From: Lunularia cruciata
Taxonomy: Eukaryota; Streptophyta; Marchantiopsida; Lunulariales; Lunulariaceae
Length of the DNA stretch: 64,000 nt
NCBI GenBank assembly: GCA_948567375.1
Contig: OX419758.1
Coordinates: forward strand, 46,753,001 to 46,817,000
Reading direction: 5' to 3'
Shown: one piece after another, positions 56,909 to 64,000 of the stretch
Layout of the letters: every line of letters begins with the position of its first letter
How positions within the stretch are numbered: position 1 is the stretch's first letter
Made by a program: the position numbers and the translations under genes
Notes under the pieces: model-generated
What the model saw: only the letters and a program-made list of their open reading frames with translations
The model's database searches: none
What the model was told of the DNA's origin: nothing

Positions 56909-57745
56909 TGCGGTAGTTGACAACTTCCTTTGGGTGATCACAGCTCTATTGTCTCTCAAGAATGCAACAAAACCTGCTTGTTGAGCCTCCTTCACTTTTG
57001 CTAATTCTCCCTTCTTTGCTTGCCATTGGAGAGGTGTGAGATCAGGGTCCAACCAAATACGCCGCCCCTTCAGTATAGCCTTGCTATCCATCACTGTATT
57101 CCTTTGAGTTTCTGAGCCAAACCTCACCAAAATGCTTCTTGGTTGTGCACCTTGTTGTCCCAATCTATATGCTTGCAAAATCTGAGGATCATGGACTCTC
57201 AAAGAATCAGCAATAAACTCACATACTATGGCCTTGGTGTCTTCCTTCTCAGTCTCTGGCAAACCTGAAATTCTCAAGTTCTTCATTCTGACCAATTGGT
57301 TCTCCTTCTCAACCTCATGCTCTTGCAAGCAAGAGATTTGAGCCACCTTAGTAGCTTCAGCATAAGACTTCATCTTCACTTCTAATGTGTCCACAATCTG
57401 TTGGAGCCCTCCGCCTTGTGTAGCAATATCGTTGGCTTGTGCTCCCAAGGAAGCAACTTTCTCGGTAGCATCAACCATCCCCTTGGTTGATGTTAACAAA
57501 GAGATAGAACTCTTCTTGAGGTCTTGAATCTCTTGATTGACTAGGTTCAAAGACTCTTTGACACTACTGATCTCAACCTTTACAAATTCCATATCAGTCA
57601 TGAGAGTACTCATGCACTGGGACATAGGTGCCATGAAGCTTCTAAGGTCCTTGTGGAAATCATTTGCTTTCCTATACATTTCAGCTAATTGTTGTTGCTT
57701 CATGGCTATATCAGCAATGTCTTTCACCATCTTGGACTCCTCCAT
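56906..57745 (-). CDS. LINE ORF1 RNA-binding protein, type B
   Basis: Open frame to TAG at 56,906-56,908. An ATG at 57,757 would add four residues (MIVT). I prefer the ATG at 57,745, since all other copies begin at the equivalent of MEESKM. Counting from 57,757, residues 55-150 are coiled coil (trimerisation region in L1 ORF1p), 158-240 are RRM-like (LRISGLPE; RSILVRF) and 241-283 are a basic C-terminal domain. Similarity to L1-type ORF1 (Transposase_22 family) is by pattern only. The protein should bind LINE RNA. The N-terminal 120 residues differ from type A copies (about 65% identity) far more than the C-terminal 160 (about 93%). Confidence 0.85.
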   Translation of the reverse strand: MEESKMVKDIADIAMKQQQLAEMYRKANDFHKDLRSFMAPMSQCMSTLMTDMEFVKVEISSVKESLNLVNQEIQDLKKSSISLLTSTKGMVDATEKVASLGAQANDIATQGGGLQQIVDTLEVKMKSYAEATKVAQISCLQEHEVEKENQLVRMKNLRISGLPETEKEDTKAIVCEFIADSLRVHDPQILQAYRLGQQGAQPRSILVRFGSETQRNTVMDSKAILKGRRIWLDPDLTPLQWQAKKGELAKVKEAQQAGFVAFLRDNRAVITQRKLSTTA

Positions 57746-58144
57746 TGTGACAATCACTTATCACTCACGGTCAATCTGGAAGTTTTACTTCCAACACCAA
57801 AACTTTAGGATTTTCAAGTAGGTAGCACTACTGTTTTACAATAAGCACTACTAGGCTGGTGTTGAAATAAAGACCTTGAAAAACTAATTCTAATGAGATA
57901 AGAATCATCTCATTTGAATATGTGAGTGCAAAGATACTATCTTTCAAATCTGCAGTGCACATAGATACCAAAGGCTGCGAAATTTGAGGGACCTAGAGCT
58001 TCTAATTTGTGACCTAACCTATAGCAATCAATTTTCAGTCTAAAGGTCTGAGGGAGCTGATTCTAAAGACACAAAGATCACTTCATTTGGATCATTGAGT
58101 ACAAAGATACAATAGCTTGAATTTGCACTTCACAATGTTATGAC

Positions 58145-58723
58145 TACAGTACTTCAAAATCTACAAGTGATAACTCAATCAAAAGCTCTTGAGAAATTTT
58201 ACCCAATGAACCAAAAATGAACTCATTTGAGCCAATAGACATGAAGTTATTGCCTCTAGAGTTATCTATGGTAAACTTCTAAACCTCATTGAGTCACAGA
58301 ATTCAAATGCTTATAACTTCAAGCACAAAGCTTCAAATTCTATAAAAACAATTTTAATCCATATCTCTTGACAAGATGCTTCTAATGAGACCAAGATCAC
58401 CTCATTTGAAGATGTGAGTCCAAAGTTCCAGCCTCTGAAAGTTGCAGATTTGAGCACCACCAACCGCACAAGAACACAAATTGATGAGTTTCGAAACTTC
58501 TTCCACAAAAGTCCAACATCAGCAAGCAGGTATTCAAAAGAAAGCCGTTCCACAGCTGTTTCCAATGAGGCCAAGATTGAAAGATTTGGACATGGAACCA
58601 AAAAGTTACAAGGTGTCAAAAATTGAGCTCAAACCCGAAAATCTCCGAGAGATGGGAGTATTCAAATATTCATAACTTTTTGTGTGTATGTACTCTGCAA
58701 GCGCGCCTGGTATCAATCAAAAG
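58145..58723 (-). mobile_element. Type A 5' UTR, continuation of the split LINE
   Basis: Follows directly on the type A 5' UTR interrupted at 53,567 (ttcgaaattcata ... tacagtacttc). It ends at about 58,723, short of the start seen in the copies at 17 and 29.8 kb, where a plus-strand LINE begins. Confidence 0.8.
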
Positions 58724-59296
58724 TAATTGTAGAGCTATTGGTGTTCACAAAGCCTGAGTGAAGCAGAGTATACATTCTCATAGTATCTGTTTAGAGCTTT
58801 TAGAATGGAAGCTTCCAAGATGATGCAAGATATTGCTGAGATATCTTCAAAACAACAACAACTTGCTGAAATGTATAGAAAAGAAACTGACTTTCACAAG
58901 GAACTCAAGAGCCTTTTTGTCCCCATGTCTCAATCCATGAACACTCTTATGGCAGATTTCCAAACCGTAAGAGCTGATGTCTTGACTGTGAAAGAATCTC
59001 TAAATTCGATCAACGTAGATATCCAAGAACTCAAGAAGAGTAGCAATTTGATGTTAGACTCCACCAAGGGTATGGTGGATGCTACTGAGAAGGTTGCTTC
59101 CTTGGGAGCACAAGCCACCAACATTTCTTCACAAAATGGAGGGCTGCAAGAGATGGTTGACACATTAGAGGTCAAGATGAAGTCATATGCTGAAGCTACA
59201 AAGGTGGCTCAAATCTCTCACTTGCAAGAGCATGAGATTGAGAAGGAGAACCAATTGGTCAGAATGAAGAACTTGAGGATTTCCGGTTTGCTAGAG
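58724..59296 (+). mobile_element. Type A LINE fragment: 5' UTR end and ORF1 N-terminus
   Basis: Eighty bases of type A 5' UTR and then ORF1 from MEASKMM at 58,805, open for about 163 codons, through the coiled coil to the start of the RRM (ISGL). It breaks off at about 59,296 into minus-strand 5' UTR. The open frame to 59,308 ends in foreign codons. Confidence 0.8.
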
Positions 59297-59973
59297 AAAC
59301 TCATTTGAGCCAATAGGCATGGAGTTATGGGCTCTAGAGTTATCTATGGTAAACTTCTAAACCTCATTGAGTCACGGAATTCAAATGCTCATTACTTCAA
59401 GCACAAAGCTTTAAATTCTATGAAAACAATTTCAATCAATAGCTCTTGACAAGATGTTTCTAATGAAACCAAGATCACCTCATTTGAAGATGTGAGTCAA
59501 AAGTTCCAGCCTCTGAAAGTTGTAGATGTGAGCACCATCAACCGCACAAGAACCCAGATTGATGAAATTTGAAACTTCTTCCACAGAACTCCAACTTTAG
59601 CAAGCATGTATTCAAAATGAAACCCTTTCATAGGTGTTTCCAATGAGGCCAAGATTGAAACATTTGGACATGGAACTGCAAGTGCGCCTGATATTAATCT
59701 AAAGAGCTTTCAAAAGTGCTTTTGATGCCACAAAAATCACTCCATTTGGACACCATATGATGAAGATTCAAACTCTCAAGTTTGGCTCTTGTGTCAAAAA
59801 TTCCAATCACTCATAAAGTTTTGCACAAAGCTTATAATTATGCAATCTTGGAAGCTATAGATAGCTCTTGACAAGGCGCTTCAAACAAGACCAAAACCGC
59901 AACGTTTGGACATGTATGTAGGGAGCTATGACTTCTCAAACTTTCACGACTCCTCTCCTCTCAAACTTTCAAA
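59297..59973 (-). mobile_element. Type A LINE 5' UTR fragment
   Basis: Minus-strand type A 5' UTR from the aactcatttgagcc block to near the extreme 5' end (ggagtcgtgaaagtttgag in sense). It has an internal deletion at about 59,675. It has no coding sequence. Confidence 0.75.
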
Positions 59974-60200
59974 CTTGTTGGTGTATTGTGAGCATGATTA
60001 TCTCTTAGCTAGCATTTTTACTTCACTTAGACATGTTATCCCTCAATATAGAACTAGTTCTCATAGACTAGAAGTAGAACAAGGACGTTGGCAACAGATA
60101 GAGCACTCCACACGACTTTGCAAATTGTGTACAATGAGCAAAGTTGAGGATGAACATCATGTGTTTGTTGATTGCCCTTGTTACATGCAAATAGGAGTTA
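59974..60200 (+). mobile_element. LINE ORF2 C-terminal fragment
   Basis: Plus-strand ORF2 from about residue 956 to 1031, including the Cys/His finger. The frame is open but has no ends of its own. Confidence 0.75.
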
Positions 60201-60972
60201 TTTCATTGGATAGAATTTATCAAGAGCTTTTGATTGAGTCATCACTTGTAGATTTTGAACTACTGTAGCCAAGGTTGTGAATGTTTGAAATCTATAAGAT
60301 TTCAAAATTTTCATGTAATCAAAGTTCAAATTTAGAACATTGTAATTTTTGATTTACAAGTCCAAAGGAGTAGATTTTTGGTTCATGAGAAAAAGTATTT
60401 GTAGAGCTATTGGTGTTAACAGAGCCTAAGTGAAATAGAGGATACATTTTCATAGTATCTGTTAGAGCTTTTAGAATGGAAGCTTCCAAGATGATGCAAG
60501 ACATTGCTGAGATAGCTTCAAAATAGCAACAACTTGCTGAAATGTATAGAAACACAAATGACTTCAACAAGGAACTCAAGAGCTGTTTTGCTCCCATGTC
60601 TCAATGCATGAACACTCTTATGACAGATTTGCAAAGGATGTGTTAGAGTTTCAAAGTAAAGGTGCAGTCCTTGTTCTTGGTGATTTCAATGCTAGGATCC
60701 AAGCCTCTCTCCTTGACTTGAGTGACATTCAGAATGATCCTTTCCACAGCTTGATAGACCATTCTAGTGCTTGGTCACGCTCTTCCAAAGATCCTATGTC
60801 CAACTCCATGAGTGAGTAATTTTTGAGCTTTGGTGCCAATTGTAGCTTGAAGATCTTGAATGGCCTTTCACAATTTCTAGAAACTTGTAAAAGCACATGC
60901 TTTGCCTCAAGTGGATCAAGCACCATAGATTATATGCTCACTTCAGCTAATGATATCCATCTTGTCTCAGAT
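60201..60972 (+). mobile_element. Type A LINE with ORF1-to-endonuclease deletion
   Basis: Type A 5' UTR (60,201-60,474), ORF1 start MEASKMM at 60,475 with a TAG after 16 codons, then at about 60,628 a jump into the ORF2 endonuclease (residue about 132). The endonuclease continues to about residue 246 (SDF region) and is cut at 60,972 by the second Ty3/gypsy element. The deletion joint has a caaa microhomology. Confidence 0.8.
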
Positions 60973-63900
60973 GGTCCAGAAGAAGAAAGAATCGAGTGGG
61001 CAAACATATGCATTGTGGCCCAGTACACCAAATTCCTCTAGAGCTGTAAAGGAAGTTGTTTCCTTGAAGACCTTTGTTTGAGAAAAGACAGCACGCACAC
61101 TTACTAAAGACGAGTGTCAATATCTTCTACGAACGATTCCTCGGTTGTCCCGAAGGAATTTTGAAGAACCTATCGAAGGTGTTGATCCTGAATCTTCCAC
61201 TCGGGTTGAAGTTGACCTCCTCAGAGTAGAAATTGTTGAAGAAGACCCTATGTTGAATTTGACGAATTGGAATCCCTGGGCTGACAACACGGCGTCAATT
61301 CCAGCCAATTCTTCCGTTCCGTCAAGTTCCACATTACCTCAGCCAATCCCAGTGCATCGAACGATGACTTTGCTTCCTGTCACCTGACACGCCTATCAGA
61401 AGTATAAGGGGACAGAACAAGACAAAGACCCCGATGAATTCATTGAAGAATTCGAAGTCATCTCCTTTGCTAACAAGGAGCATGACTCGGCGGATCGACT
61501 AAGAATTTTTCCAAATCTGCTTTGCAAGCAAGCTTGGAGCTGGTACACCCATGTGACTCAAAAGGGGTTTGTACCATCGGACTGGGCAGACTTGAGAAAC
61601 AACTTCTTGGAACGATTCCGAGAGGTTGACTATGATACGAGTGTCTTCGCGGCACTCAATGATTTGGACCGAGGCAAGAAGGAGAAGTTGAGAGACTACT
61701 CTGAGCGGTTCATGGCATTACTGAACCGAGTTCCCAAGTAATCGGGGGTGGTGGGATACTCCGATGCCCAAGCCATTACCTGGTTCCTCGGGGGCCTTTC
61801 ACCAGAGATACAAATCTTTGCTAGGGAAAGGAACGTAACTTCCTTGGACAAAGTACTCAAACATGTCGCTCGTTATGAAGCGGCCCACTCTCACTCTGCC
61901 GGTAACCGGAGAAATCAGGAAAAGAAGAGCAAGAAGCCCAGAAGGAGAGCTTTGCGTAGCACCTCCCCTTCTTCGGACAAATCCTCTACATCTTTGAGCT
62001 CTTCTTCGGAATCCAAAGAAGAATCAAAGCCAAGACGAGTCAGAAGACGTGGAGGCAAGAAACCAGTGACTCCACCAGCCAAGAGTGTACATAAGGCGGA
62101 TACGAAGCTGGATGCCCTCATCAAGGAGTTTTCAGATTTCAAGATCCAGATGATTGGGGCTAAGGACCAAAGAAAGGCCTCAGCATTTGGACGATCTAAT
62201 GTGTGGTGCACCGCATGTGGCAAGTCCGGCCACGCCAACACAAAATGAAATACTCGTAATGCATTCCCGGTGCAGCAACTTGATTGGGTTCTGGGATGGA
62301 ACCAAGACGAGGACGAAGAGGCGGTGTACCAAACTCAGGAGGTACAGTTTCAACCGAGCACATCGTATCAAGGTCCGAGGTTTGGACCCAGGGAGTATAA
62401 CCCCAATGCTCCTTCACGAAGACCACCAATGAGCAACCAAAATTGCCCCCAGAATGTTGCGCCTGAAGCCTGTTATAATTGTGGCTCGTTGGGACATTGG
62501 TCTCCAAACTGTCTCGAGCCAAGAAGGCAAATTGGGTACGTTCCCCTGTATGGAAATTGTAAAGGATCGGGGCATACGGGCAATTAATGCCCTCACCCGC
62601 CAAACCCGAAGCCTCTTGTAAAATATGTACAGACCCCCGCTGAGCATGCAGCACTTCAGCCGAAGGGGGATACAAATGTAAATTGTATAACTCTTGAGGA
62701 AGAAAGACCTCAAGAAGGGAGTCCGGCCTTAGAAGGAGAATGGCCAGACCTTGAAATTTTGAAAGTTCAGACACGCTCCACCAAGAAGAAGTGTGATCCC
62801 AAAGAACTGAGTACGACCTCGTCGTCTTCCCGAAAGGCAAAGAGACAGCGCCCAAAAGCAATTCTTTCGGCCAAGGAGGAAAAGATCCTTGCAAAAGCTA
62901 AAGCTAAAGCCTTGCAGAAAGAATTAACGGAGGCATTACTCAGGACTCGGGAACTGAGTTTGGAAGAAGAGATGAAGACGAAGTCTCCAATTTTTCCGGC
63001 GGACATCCAATCCAAAGTAAAGGGTCTGATCCAAGCCAAGGTAAGCCAACCCAAGGAAGCACGGGTTAAGGCCATCAGCAAGCCCGTCACCATTTTGAAG
63101 CGTCCCGAAGTCAAGATGGAGCATGGAGAGTCCTCGGACTCAAAGCTGAAGACAAAGACGGTCAAATTGGGAGGAGTTCCCCAATATGATATTGTGGCCG
63201 ACTTGGCCGCCACAAATGCCAATGTTACATTTAAGCAATTGTGGGAAGATAACAAGCTGTACAAGAGATAGCTTAATTCGGCCCTCAAGAAGGTGAGGTC
63301 GATGTCAAAGAAGGACCTGCCTGCTATCTATCGTATTGAACAAGAAGATTTGGGATCTCCCGAGGTAGACGCAGAGATTGTAGGGTGCATGATCACATCG
63401 ATACCCATTGACTCTGGGTCCGGTGTGAATGTCATGACTGAAGATACTGCAAATCAACTTGGGTATCATACGTTTGAACCAACACCCCGAGTTTTTAAGT
63501 TTGCAGACCAAACCAGGAGACGGCCCTTGGGCATGCTGTTGAACATTACCACGATCATTGGAGGGGTACCCCTCAAGTTGAATTACATTGTGTTGCGGCC
63601 AGTGACAAAAACTGGTTACCCTCTGTTGATCGGCAGACCTTGGTTGTAAAGTGCCCAAGTTGTAGTGGATTGGCATCAGCAGAAGTTAAGATTCAAGGAC
63701 ATTTCATCCGAAGATCAGAAGCTGGTGACTGTGAGTTGGACGAAGGTTCCCCATCTCGGGGAAACAAGTTCGTCAAAAGAGGAGGACGAGTCCAAAGACT
63801 CATCATCTTCATCTTCAGACGAATCCGAAGAAGAAGTCCAAGTTAATTACTTGGAATGTTACGAGGTAGAGGCTGACAACGAAGATCCATATGACCCCAC

Positions 63901-64000
63901 CTCGGGTGAACCTGACTTGGAGGAAGGGGGTTTGATGGCTGCTCGCCTCGAGATAAGCCGAGTAAGCCACGTTGAAGGAGTCATCAACCCCGATGACTGT
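60973..64000 (+). mobile_element. Second Ty3/gypsy element, gag-protease part
   Basis: Higher GC than the surrounding LINEs and unrelated in sequence to the 33.9-kb element. No LTR is visible at its left end, which abuts LINE sequence directly, so it is truncated or its LTR was lost. It runs off the right end of the window before RT. A single frame runs through most of it. Confidence 0.8.
61145..64000 (+). pseudogene. Gag-protease polyprotein with in-frame stops
   Basis: One frame throughout: a short N-terminal part, a Gag domain (about 61,388-61,900, with SWYTHVTQKGF and ERFREVDY), an Arg/Lys/Ser-rich linker, zinc knuckles (CTACGKSGHANTK at about 62,208; CYNCGSLGHWSPNC at about 62,470; a third knuckle-like NCKGSGH), a Lys-rich region, then an aspartic protease (DSGSGVN at about 63,410 and LIGRPWL at about 63,630), and an acidic tail to the window edge. 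Stops lie at 61,385, 61,739, 62,246, 62,585, 63,269 and 63,647. The one at 62,246 replaces the last Cys of a knuckle. No frameshift was found. The copy is dead, but by substitutions only. Confidence 0.8.

Larger units (their letters stand above)
53568..58144 (-). mobile_element. Intact type B LINE, candidate autonomous copy
   Basis: A 4.58-kb copy with about 390 bases of type B 5' UTR (58,144-57,758), intact ORF1, intact ORF2, 3' UTR with two hairpins and three TTTCATTG tail units. It is inserted in the 5' UTR of the surrounding type A LINE (53,567 continues at 58,145), with loss of a few host bases and no clear target duplication. The 5' UTR is shorter than in the copies at 31.6 and 47.5 kb, so the promoter may be incomplete. 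It is the only copy here in which all catalytic motifs and both frames survive. Confidence 0.9.

Noticed and set aside
58100-58160. Hybrid 5' UTR, with type B changing to type A within one LINE
   Set aside because: The type A sequence after 58,145 continues the 5' UTR that stops at 53,567, so the change marks the edge of a nested insertion, not a hybrid element.
1-64000. CRISPR arrays, bacterial operons, tRNA or rRNA genes
   Set aside because: No regularly spaced direct repeats with unique spacers, no compact operon-like gene runs and no tRNA or rRNA motifs were seen. The repeated blocks are LINE 3' ends.

Overview
The window is repeat-dense nuclear DNA of a eukaryote, most likely a land plant. 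The reasons are a Ty3/gypsy LTR retrotransposon with a plant-style gag-pro-RT-RNaseH-IN order, a primer site resembling a tRNA 3' end, L1-like LINEs, and AT-rich intergenic sequence with no bacterial gene structure. I cannot name the species. Almost everything is transposon sequence. The only stretch that looks low-copy is about 3.1-8.9 kb, which has a more balanced base composition and holds one clear unrecognised ORF on the minus strand and a possible multi-exon gene on the plus strand.

One LINE family dominates, with some thirty pieces in both orientations, heavily nested. One copy (53,568-58,144, minus) has an undamaged ORF1 (coiled coil plus RRM-like RNA-binding domain) and an undamaged ORF2 (APE-type endonuclease, reverse transcriptase, C-terminal Cys/His finger). 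ORF1 and ORF2 lie in the SAME frame, separated by a single TAG followed by CAA TTC. All six copies that keep this junction have the TAG, and no ATG precedes the endonuclease core of ORF2. This suggests that ORF2 is made by stop-codon readthrough. The 3' end carries two short hairpins and a tail of 7- or 8-base repeats (TTCATTG / TTTCATTG) instead of poly(A). Two 5' ends exist: type A (0.9-1.1 kb 5'UTR, ORF1 starting MEVSKMM or MEASKMM) and type B (longer, unrelated 5'UTR, ORF1 starting MEESKMV).

Layout: 1-3.1 kb, decayed LINE pieces and an old LTR fragment; 3.1-8.9 kb, low-copy island; 9.0-30.7 kb, minus-strand LINE copies stacked head to tail, including three long copies, a twin-primed copy and a double nest; 30.7-46.1 kb, plus-strand LINE copies, one split at 33,887 by a 7.8-kb Ty3/gypsy element (33,887-41,714, minus) and again by another LINE (42,345-45,454); 46.1-49.6 kb, shuffled fragments; 49.6-58.7 kb, a type A LINE with the intact type B LINE inserted in its 5'UTR; 58.7-61.0 kb, more shuffled LINE pieces; 61.0-64.0 kb, gag-protease part of a second, unrelated Ty3/gypsy element with several in-frame stops, running off the window.

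Functionally, the intact LINE could supply machinery to the many broken copies. The Ty3/gypsy element is recent (LTRs differ at 9 of 694 positions) but its pol is broken by two stops and a frameshift. Residue numbers for LINE ORF2 refer to the intact copy, counting from the GTG codon at 56,887.
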